A stretch of 44,010 nt of DNA, from positions 1 through 44,010 of the forward strand of contig NYVG01000006.1 in assembly GCA_002684495.1 (NCBI GenBank), in the 5' to 3' direction. The notes under the pieces were generated by a model, which had not been told where the DNA came from, did no database searches, and saw only the letters and a list, made by a program, of their open reading frames with translations. Shown here piece by piece: positions 15,951 to 24,578 of this stretch. The position numbers and the translations under genes are program-made. The DNA is from Gammaproteobacteria bacterium (GTDB taxonomy: Bacteria > Pseudomonadota > Gammaproteobacteria > Pseudomonadales > Azotimanducaceae). The first letter of the stretch is position 1. Every line of letters begins with the position of its first letter.

Positions 15951-16290
15951 TGTAACTGAAACCGCAACAGCAGCGGCAGACAACGAGGGCGTGTCGATTA
16001 ATAGAGATAAATCAGACCGAGCAGCGCGGCGGGATAGCAACAGTAGTCAAGCAACCCAGCGCATTGTGGTGCAGAGAAGTCGCTGGCAGCGTATGGCGCG
16101 AACAATTTTGCTTGGCACCACCACGGCTCTGGCGAGCGTGGTGTGGGTGGCTCAGCAATACGGCGTTGCGGTAACCGACAGCCTAGCTTTTTTGGGCAGT
16201 AGTTTGTTGTTTGTGGTTGGGTTGATCGGCATTGCGTTGGCAATTGCATGCCTTCTGTGGCTGCTGCGCAAGCTGCTTGGCCGTGGTTAA
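15937..16290 (+). CDS. Small two-helix membrane protein, hypothetical
   Basis: A 117-residue protein that I do not recognise. The N-terminal 45 residues are polar and basic. Two hydrophobic segments follow, about residues 57-76 (ILLGTTTALASVVWVAQQYG) and 82-110 (ending LLWLLRKLLGRG), so it is probably an inner-membrane protein with a cytoplasmic N-terminal tail. ATG 15937 is preceded by GGAAGGG at a workable distance. Its start codon lies inside the opposite-strand MFS reading frame (ATG 15950), so the two divergent starts overlap by 14 bp. Its stop is 1 bp from the lepB stop. It is probably real, given its hydrophobic pattern and ribosome site. Confidence 0.6.
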   Translation: MQSTIVTETATAAADNEGVSINRDKSDRAARRDSNSSQATQRIVVQRSRWQRMARTILLGTTTALASVVWVAQQYGVAVTDSLAFLGSSLLFVVGLIGIALAIACLLWLLRKLLGRG

Positions 16291-16291
16291 T

Positions 16292-17008
16292 TTAACTGCG
16301 TAGCGAGCGCATTAAACGGTCGCTGCGGGGAAGGTAGTAGTTGTCGACATCAAAGCTGAAGGCCACCGAGCTGGCTCGCCCTAAAATGGCATGGCGTGGT
16401 ACGAGGCCAATGGCGCGATAATCGCCACTGTTGTCGCGATTATCGCCCAACATCAAATAGTACCCGTCTGGCACAGCGACCGGGTCAAAGCTCGACGCCA
16501 CCCATGCGGGCCTATGTTTAAACAACATAATGGGTCGTTGTTCCCCCAGCGCTGTTTCGCGAATAATCCGGGTATGACTTAACGGGCGCGATAATTCTTC
16601 AGGTAAAAAATTATTTGTTTCTGTCGTGTACTCGGCCAGTTGGCCATTAATGCTGAGTCGATTGTCGCGGAGGCTGATGGTATCCCCTGGCAGACCGATA
16701 ACACGCTTGATCATCAAGCGTCCGTCCTTGGGGGATTCAAAAGTGACGATATCTGAGCGTTCAGGATTTGCCCACTGGGTGATACGAATAAACGTAAACG
16801 GAATGCGCAGATCATAGGCCAGCTTATTCACAATCACGCGGTCGCCGATCAATATTGAAGGCAGCATGGAACTCGATGGCACGTGGTTCCAGTCCGCTAC
16901 GGCTGAGCGGAAAACCAGCATAAAGACGATAAAGCCAATAAATCCGCGCCAATCGCGCCAGGTATTAGGCAGGCTTCGAGACTTGGTAGCCTCGGTATTG
17001 AGCTTCAT
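16292..17008 (-). CDS. lepB: Signal peptidase I
   Basis: An inner-membrane Ser/Lys protease that removes Sec signal peptides. Started at ATG 17008 it has 238 residues. One transmembrane helix (about 22-39) is followed by the catalytic serine in PSSSM (Ser47), the catalytic lysine in IKRVIGLPGD (Lys101), and the GDNRDNSGDYR box near residue 200, so all key residues are present. E. coli LepB has two N-terminal helices and about 324 residues, so this is the shorter single-helix form. The gene is away from the usual lepA-rnc-era neighbourhood and may be a second copy. The frame extends to 17089, but that extension overlaps the DUF1244 gene and reads as out-of-frame sequence. Confidence 0.9.
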   Translation of the reverse strand: MKLNTEATKSRSLPNTWRDWRGFIGFIVFMLVFRSAVADWNHVPSSSMLPSILIGDRVIVNKLAYDLRIPFTFIRITQWANPERSDIVTFESPKDGRLMIKRVIGLPGDTISLRDNRLSINGQLAEYTTETNNFLPEELSRPLSHTRIIRETALGEQRPIMLFKHRPAWVASSFDPVAVPDGYYLMLGDNRDNSGDYRAIGLVPRHAILGRASSVAFSFDVDNYYLPRSDRLMRSLRS

Positions 17009-17009
17009 A

Positions 17010-17312
17010 TTAGGCCTGCTGTTGCGCGTCCATCGCCGCCAGTTGTTCTGGGGTCGCTTCCAACTGATGCTTCGCTTTCCATTCGTCATAGGTCATCTTG
17101 TAGACCTGTTCCCGGGCTGCTTCCATGGTCACCGGTAAATTCTGGTCATCGGCGGCGGCCTTGTACCACTTAGATAGGCAGTTGCGACAAAATCCCGCGA
17201 GAATCATCAGGTCGATATTTTGCACGTCTTTGCGCGAGTCTAGATGAGCTATCAGACGTCGAAATGCTGCTGCTTCGAGCTCAATTTGTTGTTGTTGGGT
17301 CAGCGTATCCAT
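17010..17312 (-). CDS. DUF1244 domain protein
   Basis: A 100-residue soluble protein started at ATG 17312. It shows the DUF1244 (PF06844, COG3492) pattern: AAFRRLIAHLDSRKDVQNID, then LAGFCRNCLSKWY with two cysteines (FCRNC), then a helical MTYDEWKAKHQLEAT. The family is widespread in Proteobacteria and has no established function. The conserved cysteines could bind a metal or form a disulfide. It lies 16 bp after yaaA and 1 bp before lepB, so yaaA-DUF1244-lepB probably form one transcript. The open frame reaches 17354 within the yaaA end, but the first residues there are not family-like. Confidence 0.85.
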   Translation of the reverse strand: MDTLTQQQQIELEAAAFRRLIAHLDSRKDVQNIDLMILAGFCRNCLSKWYKAAADDQNLPVTMEAAREQVYKMTYDEWKAKHQLEATPEQLAAMDAQQQA

Positions 17313-17328
17313 TTTTTGTAGAGCCTTA

Positions 17329-18093
17329 TTATCGGGTGAAGATCCATTCGTCATCGCTGCTTAACGCTTCGTTGAACGTATAATTATCGACATCGAATTG
17401 GCGCAGTTGGTTGGGTCGTATAATGCGATTATCGATCATATACCGCGCCATCAAGCCTCGGGCTTTCTTCGCGGAAAACGAAACAAAACGGTATTTGCCA
17501 TCGCGCAGCTCTTTGAAATTTATCGTTAGAATCCGCCCTTCAATGCGCTCTGGTTGGATGACCTGATAGTACTCGTTAGACGCCAGATTTACTAATACCT
17601 TGCTTGTCTGCTGGGCCAGCGCTTCATTAATGCTGTCGGTTATTTTGTCGCCCCAGAACTGGTACAGGTTGCTGCCGCGGCGGGTAGTTAGTCGCGTCCC
17701 CATTTCTAGTCGATAGGGTTGGATTAAATCTAACGGCCGTAGCAGACCGTGCAAACCAGACAACACGCGCAGGTGTTTCTGCGCAAAATTAACATCCCGA
17801 GCTGCCAGGGTTTGTGCGTCAAGGCCTTGGTATACGTCGCCCTTGAAGGCGAAGATGGCCGGCCGAGCATTGCCCGTATTTGCTGCGGATTGCCACTCAG
17901 CGTACCTACGGTGGTTGAGTTCGGCGAGGTTGTCACTGATCTTCATCAGACTACTGATCTCTGCGGGTGCGAATTTTCGCAACGTCGAGATCAGCTCTTT
18001 CGATTCGTTGTTAAAGTCTGGTTGCGTAGACTTGCTGATAGTCAGTGGTGTTTCGTAGTCCAGCGTTTTCGCTGGGGAAAGAATAGCCAGCAT
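17329..18093 (-). CDS. yaaA: Peroxide stress protein YaaA (DUF328)
   Basis: A 254-residue cytoplasmic protein of the YaaA family, whose E. coli member limits free iron and DNA damage under hydrogen peroxide stress. Diagnostic segments are LAILSPAKTLDYE at the N-terminus, HLRVLSGLHGLLRPLDLIQPYRLEMGT in the middle (given from about 100 onward), and INFKELRDGKYRFVSFSAKKARGLM near the C-terminus. Length matches the family (about 258). It starts at ATG 18093 and is divergent from bolA across about 178 bp. OxyR control would be expected from the E. coli member, but I could not pick out an OxyR site by eye. Confidence 0.93.
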   Translation of the reverse strand: MLAILSPAKTLDYETPLTISKSTQPDFNNESKELISTLRKFAPAEISSLMKISDNLAELNHRRYAEWQSAANTGNARPAIFAFKGDVYQGLDAQTLAARDVNFAQKHLRVLSGLHGLLRPLDLIQPYRLEMGTRLTTRRGSNLYQFWGDKITDSINEALAQQTSKVLVNLASNEYYQVIQPERIEGRILTINFKELRDGKYRFVSFSAKKARGLMARYMIDNRIIRPNQLRQFDVDNYTFNEALSSDDEWIFTR

Positions 18094-18203
18094 ATTTAGC
18101 CCTATCGATCTTATTGTATTGGTGCCACGGAAATAGTTTTGGGCACGTAGGGTAGAGATATTAGCTAACCTGAAGGCCTTAGACGAGTGTCTTTAAGCAG
18201 TTC

Positions 18204-18230
18204 ACAATCAATTGATAGCGCCTTGATTGT
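18204..18230 (+). promoter_or_regulatory. Inverted repeat in the yaaA-bolA divergent region
   Basis: ACAATCA (18204-18210) and TGATTGT (18224-18230) form a perfect 7-bp inverted repeat with a 13-nt spacer. The left arm overlaps the palindrome ATCAATTGAT (18207-18216). It lies 42-68 bp before the bolA start, where a promoter or operator would be expected. The rest of the 178-bp region (18094-18271) shows no other clear signal. Confidence 0.3.
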
Positions 18231-18271
18231 CACGGCTATATCATTGCGCAATTCAGGCTTTAGGTGTCCGC

Positions 18272-18604
18272 ATGAGTGCTCGTCAACAACGTATCTTAGA
18301 AAAACTGACGGCTGAGTTTTCGCTCAGTCATGTCGATGTCGCAGATGAAAGTTCCGGGCACAGTGTGCCAGAAGGTGCGGAAAGTCATTTTAAGGTGACC
18401 GCCGTAGGCTCGGTATTTGCCGAACACTCGCGGATAGCGCGCCACCGGCTGGTGAATAAGTTGCTGCAGAGTGAATTCGACTCTGGCATGCACGCCTGCG
18501 CACTGCATCTTTATAGCGAAGACGAGTGGCTGCTACGGCAAAATCAGGCGCCACAATCGCCCGACTGTGCTGGTGCCAGTAAAAGCGCTGCTGACGGAGC
18601 TTAA
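18272..18604 (+). CDS. bolA: BolA family protein
   Basis: A 110-residue BolA/IbaG-type protein. BolA proteins pair with monothiol glutaredoxins to bridge [2Fe-2S] clusters and influence morphology and stress genes. The family core is visible as ESSGHSVPEGAESHFKVTAV followed by RIARHRLVNKLLQSE and the conserved C-terminal HACALHLYSEDEW, where the histidine is a cluster ligand. ATG 18272 is preferred over GTG/ATG-like upstream codons because AGGTG stands 6 nt before it; the frame is open from 18227. It is followed 2 bp later by trhO, so the two are probably co-transcribed. Confidence 0.9.
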   Translation: MSARQQRILEKLTAEFSLSHVDVADESSGHSVPEGAESHFKVTAVGSVFAEHSRIARHRLVNKLLQSEFDSGMHACALHLYSEDEWLLRQNQAPQSPDCAGASKSAADGA

Positions 18605-18606
18605 GC

Positions 18607-19530
18607 ATGCGGCGAGTGTTGGCGTTTTATAAGTTTATCCCAGTGACGGACCCCGAAGCCCGTGTCGAGGAACTGCAACAGTTGGGTGAGCAGCTCGGTG
18701 TGGTGGGTACCATTTTGCTGGCAGAAGAAGGTGTGAACGGGACGATTGTCGCCGAAACAGACAGTCTTGACGCTATGGCCAGGGCGCTGGAGCAAGCCTT
18801 CGGTGCCATGACTTTCAAGTATTCCGACTTGGATCAATCCGGGATCGGCTTTCATCGTTTTAAAGTGTGCATCAAGCGGGAAATTGTCAGCTTTGGCGTT
18901 GCTGGTTTGGATTTGCAAAAAACTGGCGAGCACGTAGATGGTGCGCGTTGGAATGAATTACTCGCCGATCCTGAGGTATTGGTTATTGATACGCGTAACC
19001 ATTACGAAATTGATATTGGTACCTTTGAAAATGCGGTGTCGCCGGATACAGATAATTTTCGCGAGTTTCCCCAATGGATCGAAGACAATATAGATCCCAC
19101 CAAACAGCGCAAAGTCGCGATGTTCTGCACTGGCGGTATTCGTTGTGAAAAAGCTTCAGCCCTAGTAGCCCAGCATGGGGTAGAAGAGGTCTATCAGCTG
19201 AATGGCGGCATCCTGCAGTATCTGGAAGATACGCCAGCAGAGCAGAGCCGGTGGCAAGGCGAATGTTTTGTATTCGATCAACGGGTATCGGTAAACCATG
19301 ACCTAAATCAGGGTCAGTATCGACAGTGCTATGCGTGTCGGCATCCGTTGTCCAAAGACGATATGCAGGCACCGGAGTTTGAGCACGGTGTCAGTTGCCC
19401 ATTTTGTCACAGTTCAGTCAGTGATGTGCGGCGTCAGCAGTTTCGTGAACGTCAGCGGCAGGTGCGTTTGGCTGCAGCGCGGGGCGAGGCGCACATTGGT
19501 GTTACGCAGAGGAAGGACAAAGGTTCCTAG
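18607..19530 (+). CDS. trhO: tRNA uridine(34) hydroxylase TrhO, rhodanese-like (YceA)
   Basis: A 307-residue enzyme that hydroxylates U34 of certain tRNAs, the oxygen-dependent route to 5-hydroxyuridine. The N-terminal acylphosphatase-like half contains LLAEEGVNGTIV, and the rhodanese half contains VIDTRNHYEIDIGTF and the catalytic loop CTGGIRCEK (Cys174, Cys180). The C-terminus carries a zinc-type cysteine set, CYACRHPLSKDD...CPFCH. Length is a little below the E. coli protein (350). It starts 2 bp after bolA at ATG 18607. It is convergent with tesA. Confidence 0.93.
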   Translation: MRRVLAFYKFIPVTDPEARVEELQQLGEQLGVVGTILLAEEGVNGTIVAETDSLDAMARALEQAFGAMTFKYSDLDQSGIGFHRFKVCIKREIVSFGVAGLDLQKTGEHVDGARWNELLADPEVLVIDTRNHYEIDIGTFENAVSPDTDNFREFPQWIEDNIDPTKQRKVAMFCTGGIRCEKASALVAQHGVEEVYQLNGGILQYLEDTPAEQSRWQGECFVFDQRVSVNHDLNQGQYRQCYACRHPLSKDDMQAPEFEHGVSCPFCHSSVSDVRRQQFRERQRQVRLAAARGEAHIGVTQRKDKGS

Positions 19531-19554
19531 CTGGCGGCGTTGTACTGGTTGGAA

Positions 19555-20244
19555 CTACTCTATCAGGGGTAACAAGTGCGGGAGTACCGCCTCCACAATC
19601 AGCGGTTGTGCAACCGCTGTCGGATGAATGCCATCGTCCTGCATTAACTCCGGCTGCAATGCGACTTCTTCCAGTAGAAACGGAATTAAATTCGTATTTG
19701 ATTGCGCCGCGACTGCGCTGAAGCTTGCGGTAAATTCTTCGGTATAACGGCGGCCGTAGTTCGGTGGTATCTGCATTTCAGCCAGTAATGTCGCCGCACC
19801 CTGTGCTTGCGCGGTCTCGATAATCCGCAGCAAATTATTCTTCATTTTACTGATCGGGTAGCCGCGCAGCCCGTCATTACCGCCAAGTTCAACGATGACG
19901 ATTTTTGGTGTCGTAGCGTCCAGTACTCCGCGCAAGCGTGCCATTGCCCCGCCCGTGGTCTCTCCAGAAATACTGGCATTCACAACTCGCCAGCCCGCAT
20001 GGTTTGCCGCAAGGTATTGCTCAAGTAAGTACACCCAACCTTCCTCGCGTTGAATACCATAGGCGGCGCTGATACTGTCTCCCAGCACTACGATTGTCCC
20101 CGTCGGCGCCTTGGTCTGCGCAATCACGGGCGAAATCGCAGAGGTCGATAGTGTTAACGCAAAAAACACAGCCAGCGTATTAGGCTTGGAAAAAAGTAGC
20201 CTAATAATTGGCGGAATAATAAAAATGAACAGTGATGTACCCAT
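19555..20244 (-). CDS. tesA: Periplasmic SGNH esterase / thioesterase I-like (TesA/TAP)
   Basis: A secreted SGNH hydrolase acting on esters, thioesters or lysophospholipids. Block I is VVLGDSISAAYG with the catalytic serine, block III is GGNDGLRG, and block V is DGIHPT with the Asp-His pair, so the active site is complete. The leader RLLFSKPN-hydrophobic-PVIAQ is a Sec signal peptide. ATG 20244 is the only in-frame ATG but gives a long hydrophobic extension and overlaps the start of the divergent ABC gene. GTG 20169 gives a short leader without a basic n-region. The start is therefore unsettled. Divergent tesA next to ybbA-ybbP repeats the E. coli arrangement. Confidence 0.88.
   Translation of the reverse strand: MGTSLFIFIIPPIIRLLFSKPNTLAVFFALTLSTSAISPVIAQTKAPTGTIVVLGDSISAAYGIQREEGWVYLLEQYLAANHAGWRVVNASISGETTGGAMARLRGVLDATTPKIVIVELGGNDGLRGYPISKMKNNLLRIIETAQAQGAATLLAEMQIPPNYGRRYTEEFTASFSAVAAQSNTNLIPFLLEEVALQPELMQDDGIHPTAVAQPLIVEAVLPHLLPLIE
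20178..20206. promoter_or_regulatory. 9-bp inverted repeat between tesA and ybbA-like gene
   Basis: TATTAGGCT (20178-20186) and AGCCTAATA (20198-20206) are perfectly complementary with an 11-nt A-rich spacer. The stretch 20165-20240 is AT-rich and looks non-coding. If tesA starts at GTG 20169 and the ABC gene at 20225, the repeat lies mostly or wholly between the two starts, as a shared operator or hairpin. If tesA starts at 20244 it lies in its leader codons. Confidence 0.4.
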
Positions 20245-20914
20245 GAGTCGAATCGTAGTCTCTGCTGAAGGTGTAACTAAATTAGTGCCCACTACCGCGG
20301 GTCAGTTAGTGATCTTGGATGGCATTGATTTGGAAATCAATGCAGGCGAGTCCGTAGCCATCGTCGGAGCTTCGGGTTCTGGCAAAACTACCCTACTGGG
20401 GATTCTAGCGGGTCTGGACGCCGCCACAGAGGGGACCGTACGACTGGTCGATGCTGATCTATCGCAGCTTGATGAGGAGGCACGGGCATTGGTTCGAGGC
20501 CAATACATGGGTTTCGTATTTCAGTCTTTTCAACTGCTCGGCAGCCTTACAGCACTGGAAAACGTTATGTTGCCGGTTGAATTACGTGGCGACCGTATGG
20601 CGGCAGATCAGGCACGGCAGTTGCTCACGAAGGTTGGTCTACAGGAACGGGTTGATCACTATCCGCGTCAGCTCTCTGGCGGTGAACAACAGCGTGTGGC
20701 CATTGCTCGAGCATTTGCGTCCAACCCCAAAGTGCTTTTCGCCGATGAGCCCACGGGTAATTTAGATACGCAAACTGGTGAAGTGATTTGCCAACTGTTG
20801 TTTGAGTTGAATCAGGAGTTTGGCACCACGCTGATCTTAGTGACCCATGACCAAGGCCTAGCGGAACGCTGTGATCGCACGATTGCGATAGCCGGCGGCA
20901 AGGTCGCGTCATGA
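20225..20914 (+). CDS. ybbA: ABC transporter ATP-binding protein, YbbA-like
   Basis: The cytoplasmic ATPase of an MacB/LolD-class ABC system, about 229 residues. It has Walker [10 protein letters not shown], a Q-loop [17 protein letters not shown], the signature [14 protein letters not shown], Walker B VLFADEP with the following TGNLD typical of this class, and the switch histidine in LVTHD. Starts at ATG 20225 or 20243 are both possible; 20225 has a weak GGCGGA upstream. It ends overlapping the permease start by 4 bp (ATGA), so the pair is translationally coupled. In E. coli YbbA works with YbbP and sits beside tesA, as here. The transported molecule is unknown; these pumps are thought to act on envelope or lipid-like substrates. 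Confidence 0.92.
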   Translation: MNSDVPMSRIVVSAEGVTKLVPTTAGQLVILDGIDLEINAGESVAIVGASGSGKTTLLGILAGLDAATEGTVRLVDADLSQLDEEARALVRGQYMGFVFQSFQLLGSLTALENVMLPVELRGDRMAADQARQLLTKVGLQERVDHYPRQLSGGEQQRVAIARAFASNPKVLFADEPTGNLDTQTGEVICQLLFELNQEFGTTLILVTHDQGLAERCDRTIAIAGGKVAS

Positions 20915-23391
20915 ATCTGGCGTTGGTTTCACGGCTGGCGTGGCGTGATTTGCGCTCCGGTGAAATGGGGCTGTTGCTGGTCGCATTATTGGTTGCAGTG
21001 GGCACGGTGACATCCATTAGCTTGTTCGTGGATCGCCTGCAGGGAGCGTTGGTGCAGGAGTCGTCGAACTTTCTTGCCGCAGACCGGCAAGTATCCAGTT
21101 CTCAAGCGATACCGGATGACTTTTTTCTGCGCGCTCAATCCAAGGGGCTTGAGACCGCGCAAACATTGGTCTTCCCGTCCATGATCTACGGTGGCGACAA
21201 CAACCAGCTTGTCAGTGTTAAAGCGGTGAACGAAAGCTATCCGCTACGTGGTGAATTGATTGTTGCCGACCAGCCCTTTGCCGATGGATATCCGATTAAC
21301 GGCGTGCCGGCCCCAGGAGAAATATGGCTTGATTCAAGACTGTTCCCAGCCCTAGGGGTCAGCCTCGGTGAAGATGTTGAAGTCGGTATGGCGTCTTTGC
21401 GCATTGCTGGCGTACTGGTAGCGGAGCCAGACCGTGGCGGTGCTATGTTCGATCTTGGTCCGCGCTTATTGATGAATCTGCAAGACGTGCCAGCGACCGA
21501 AGTGGTGCAGCCTGGCAGTCAGTTGTCTTATCGCATGTTACTAGCAGGCGCAAATGATCAGTTGCAGGCGTTAAAGGAAGAGTTGCCGCTGCAACCCAAT
21601 TACCGATGGGTAAGCATCCGTGAAAGTAATTCCAGTATTGGCAATGCCCTGGATCGGGCTGAGAGCTTTTTGTTGTTGGGCGGGTTACTTGGGGTGCTGT
21701 TGGCAGGGGTCGCCGTCGGATTAAGTGCTCATCGTTATGCCCAGCGGCATTTTGATCATGTCGGTGTGTTGAAAACGTTGGGTGCGACACCCGCCCAGAT
21801 TCTGCGTGGCTTTATGGGCTTGTTATTGCTCGTAGGGTCAGTAGCCATTTTCATCGGCCTCGCTGCTGGCGGGCTTTTACATCTTGCAATAGTCGAAGTG
21901 CTGGCGCAGTTTTTGCCCGTAGCTTTACCGGCGCCCGGGCTGCGTCCCTTTGTGCTGGGGGCAGTTACCGGGTTGATTTGCGCGTTAGCTTTCGCTATGC
22001 CTGCCTTTGTACATCTCAAAAATGTCGCCCCAATGCGAGTCATTCGCCGTGATCTGGGGGTGACTCCACTGAGTCGCTGGATTTCCTATGGCGCTGCAGC
22101 GATTGGTAGTCTGGTTTTGTTGGTGTGGTATACGAACAACTTATTGCTCACTTTCTGGGCGCTGGCTGGTGCCGTCGTTGTCATTACCGTGTTTGGATTT
22201 GTCGCTTACTGGTTGCTGCGTGGCGGGCGGGTTGCCGGTATGCAGGCCAAAAGCGGATGGCGCCTTGCACTATCAGGTCTGCAGCGACGGCGTCAGGAGA
22301 ATACCGCGCAAATTCTCATTTTTGGTTTAGCCATCATGCTCCTATTGGTGTTGGTATTGATCAGAACAGCGCTGATCGAAGAGTGGCGATCGCAGATACC
22401 AGAAAACGCTGCAAACCATTTCGTAATGAACATCGGCATGGATGAAGTGGACGGAGTGGGCGAACTGATCGAAGAGTTTGCCACGCAGGGGGAATTTCTA
22501 TATCCCACTATCCGTGGGCGTATCGTCGCAATTAATGATCTAGATGCGAAGTCCTGGCGCGCGCAAAACCCTCAGGTGCGGCGGCGTATGTCTTCAGAGC
22601 GTAACCTGACTTGGATGCCCTCGTTGCCTGCTAATAACGCGCTGACTGAGGGTGAATGGTGGGACGTGAACGATACGCGGCCTCAGGTCTCCCTTGAGCA
22701 AGAATATGCTCAAGAAATGGGTCTTACGGTGGGCGATAACATGACCTTTGATATCGGTGGTCAGCAGATCAGTGCGGTGGTGAGCAGTATGCGCACGTTG
22801 CAGTGGGAGAGTTTAAGTCCGAACTTTTTCATCATTTTCTCGCCTGCGGCATTACAGGAATTCCCTGCCACTTATATGACCAGCTTTTTCTTGGAGCCCG
22901 AGAACAAGACTTTTCTGAATACGTTGCTCAGCCAATATCCGACCATTACGGTGATCGAGATAGATTCGGTCATTGTCCAGGTACAGACGATTATTGATCA
23001 GGTTACTCAGGCGGTTGAGTTGATTTTGGTACTAGTGCTTTTTAGTGGCTGTTTGGTCCTTATAGCCAGTATCCAAGCAAGCCGCGATGCGCGGATGTCT
23101 GAGCTGGCCTTGGTTCGGGCCCTAGGCGGTACGCGGCGGCTCATTGCTGGATCACTTACTGGTGAATTTTTGATTCTTGGGGCCTTTGCCGGCGTCGTGG
23201 CGGTCATGGGTGCGGAAGTCACTGTGGCGGCACTGCAGACACAAGTATTTGAGCTCAGTGCCTCGGTACATCCTTGGATTTGGCTGTTGGGACCACTCTG
23301 TGGTGCGCTTATCATCACCGTGGTTGGTTTGTTGGGCAGCCGCAGTTTGTTAGATTCTCCACCTATGAATGTACTCCGAGGGCTAAATTAG
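20911..23391 (+). CDS. ybbP: ABC transporter permease with two FtsX domains, YbbP-like
   Basis: An 826-residue inner-membrane permease. An N-terminal helix (about 18-40) is followed by a large periplasmic domain to about 240. Next come an FtsX-type helix bundle (about 250-470, including [20 protein letters not shown]), a second periplasmic domain (about 500-690), and a C-terminal FtsX bundle with [19 protein letters not shown]. This duplicated plan is that of YbbP. It overlaps the ATPase gene by 4 bp, and its stop shares a base with a possible GTG start of ttcA. No canonical outer-membrane partner is adjacent, consistent with mechanotransmission-type ABC systems that work on envelope proteins or lipids rather than conventional efflux. 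Confidence 0.92.
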   Translation: MNLALVSRLAWRDLRSGEMGLLLVALLVAVGTVTSISLFVDRLQGALVQESSNFLAADRQVSSSQAIPDDFFLRAQSKGLETAQTLVFPSMIYGGDNNQLVSVKAVNESYPLRGELIVADQPFADGYPINGVPAPGEIWLDSRLFPALGVSLGEDVEVGMASLRIAGVLVAEPDRGGAMFDLGPRLLMNLQDVPATEVVQPGSQLSYRMLLAGANDQLQALKEELPLQPNYRWVSIRESNSSIGNALDRAESFLLLGGLLGVLLAGVAVGLSAHRYAQRHFDHVGVLKTLGATPAQILRGFMGLLLLVGSVAIFIGLAAGGLLHLAIVEVLAQFLPVALPAPGLRPFVLGAVTGLICALAFAMPAFVHLKNVAPMRVIRRDLGVTPLSRWISYGAAAIGSLVLLVWYTNNLLLTFWALAGAVVVITVFGFVAYWLLRGGRVAGMQAKSGWRLALSGLQRRRQENTAQILIFGLAIMLLLVLVLIRTALIEEWRSQIPENAANHFVMNIGMDEVDGVGELIEEFATQGEFLYPTIRGRIVAINDLDAKSWRAQNPQVRRRMSSERNLTWMPSLPANNALTEGEWWDVNDTRPQVSLEQEYAQEMGLTVGDNMTFDIGGQQISAVVSSMRTLQWESLSPNFFIIFSPAALQEFPATYMTSFFLEPENKTFLNTLLSQYPTITVIEIDSVIVQVQTIIDQVTQAVELILVLVLFSGCLVLIASIQASRDARMSELALVRALGGTRRLIAGSLTGEFLILGAFAGVVAVMGAEVTVAALQTQVFELSASVHPWIWLLGPLCGALIITVVGLLGSRSLLDSPPMNVLRGLN

Positions 23392-24257
23392 TGGCTGAAT
23401 CTCAGGTTGAAATGAAAGCAACCACTGTGCTGAAACGCGATCCGCGAAAACATCAGTATGAAAAGAACAAGTGCCACAAGAAACTCCGGCGTTTGGTCGG
23501 CGAGGCGCTAACTGACTTTAATATGCTCAGCGAAGGCGACAAAGTTATGGTCTGCCTTTCCGGAGGTAAGGACTCGTATACGCTGTTGGATATGATGCTG
23601 AGTTTTAAGCAGCACGCGCCCATTAACTTTGATGTGGTTGCAGTTAATCTAGACCAAAAGCAACCGGGTTTTCCTGAACAAGTATTGCCGCAGTATTTGA
23701 GCGATCTTGGGGTGCCCTTTGACATCATCGAGCAGGATACTTACAGCGTAGTAAAGGCGCTGACCCCCGAGGGCAAGACAACGTGCCCTGTATGTTCGAG
23801 GTTGCGTCGCGGCATTCTGTACAGCCATGCGCAAAAAATAGGCGCCACAAAAATAGCTCTTGGTCACCACTTAGACGATGTGGTGGAAACCCTAATGTTG
23901 AATATGTTTTACGGAGCAAAGCTTAAGGCCATGCCTGCCAAATTGCGCAGCGACGACGGTCGTAACATTTTAATTCGACCGCTCTACTACTGCCGCGAAG
24001 CACTCATTAGCCGTTGGTCGGAGTTTCAACAGCATCCGATTATTCCGTGTAATTTATGCGGTTCTCAGGACAACTTACAACGCCAGGTGATAAAGCAGAT
24101 GTTGGCAGATTGGGATGCTTCGCATCCGGGTCGGGTGGACAATATTGGCCGCAGTGTGAATAACGTCACCCTATCTCATCTGGGTGATCGACGCTTATAT
24201 GACTTCGCATCGTTGCAGGCGGACAAGAGTCTTATTGATGTGACCGAGATCAACTGA
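23391..24257 (+). CDS. ttcA: tRNA 2-thiocytidine(32) synthetase TtcA
   Basis: An ATP- and [4Fe-4S]-dependent enzyme that thiolates C32 of tRNAs. The PP-loop [10 protein letters not shown] is intact. The CxxC pair in [12 protein letters not shown] and CNLCGSQ of the later domain provide the cluster ligands. The segment [19 protein letters not shown] is diagnostic of TtcA. GTG 23391 overlaps the ybbP stop (TAGTG) and has GAGGG 8 nt upstream; ATG 23412 with a nearby AGG is the alternative, and the residues before it are not conserved in my memory of the family. An open frame back to 23274 lies inside ybbP and is ignored. yheU follows after 15 bp. Confidence 0.93.
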   Translation: MAESQVEMKATTVLKRDPRKHQYEKNKCHKKLRRLVGEALTDFNMLSEGDKVMVCLSGGKDSYTLLDMMLSFKQHAPINFDVVAVNLDQKQPGFPEQVLPQYLSDLGVPFDIIEQDTYSVVKALTPEGKTTCPVCSRLRRGILYSHAQKIGATKIALGHHLDDVVETLMLNMFYGAKLKAMPAKLRSDDGRNILIRPLYYCREALISRWSEFQQHPIIPCNLCGSQDNLQRQVIKQMLADWDASHPGRVDNIGRSVNNVTLSHLGDRRLYDFASLQADKSLIDVTEIN

Positions 24258-24272
24258 TCCCAGCGCTCCACG

Positions 24273-24479
24273 GTGAAGATACCCCAACAACAGTTGTCTG
24301 CTGAGGCGTTAATGGGTGTTATTGATGCTTTCATCTTGCGGGAGGGCACAGACTATGGCCCGCAAGAATACACGCTAGAAGAAAAGCGCCAACGCGTGCT
24401 GGATTCCCTAGCAAGGGGGGATGCGGAGATCCATTTTCATCCAGAAAATGAACACATCGACATTTTGATGGTTCGATAG
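24273..24479 (+). CDS. yheU: YheU family protein (UPF0270)
   Basis: A 68-residue protein of the UPF0270/YheU family. The N-terminal motif KIPQQQLSAEALMGVIDAFI followed by LREGTDYGPQEYTLEEK (about 22-38) and GDAEIHFHPE is characteristic. Function is unknown; the family is confined largely to Gammaproteobacteria. The start is GTG 24273, 15 bp after ttcA, so it is probably the last gene of the transcript. A hairpin lies 60-75 bp after its stop. Confidence 0.88.
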   Translation: MKIPQQQLSAEALMGVIDAFILREGTDYGPQEYTLEEKRQRVLDSLARGDAEIHFHPENEHIDILMVR

Positions 24480-24536
24480 ACCCTTAGCTTCGACACACTA
24501 GGTTGATTGCCGTTGCGCATTGCATCTTTTAGCGGT

Positions 24537-24554
24537 CGCCAGTATCGTCTGGCG
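24537..24554 (+). terminator. Hairpin between yheU and the TonB receptor; possible terminator
   Basis: CGCCAG (24537-24542), loop TATCGT, CTGGCG (24549-24554) form a perfect 6-bp stem followed by CTTTAAATTT. The T-run is short, so it is a weak intrinsic terminator of the yheU transcript. It also lies only 24 bp before ATG 24579 and could act in the receptor's 5' leader. Confidence 0.4.
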
Positions 24555-24578
24555 CTTTAAATTTCAGGTGTCAAAGAT

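Noticed and set aside
15951-16040. N-terminal extension of the MFS transporter to 16040
   Set aside because: The extra residues are polar, not MFS-like, and run antisense through the small membrane protein gene.
17009-17089. N-terminal extension of signal peptidase I to 17089
   Set aside because: The residues are antisense-frame noise over the DUF1244 end. ATG 17008 gives a normal short cytoplasmic tail before the membrane helix.
23274-23390. N-terminal extension of TtcA into ybbP
   Set aside because: The sequence is within the ybbP C-terminus in another frame, and the added residues do not resemble TtcA.
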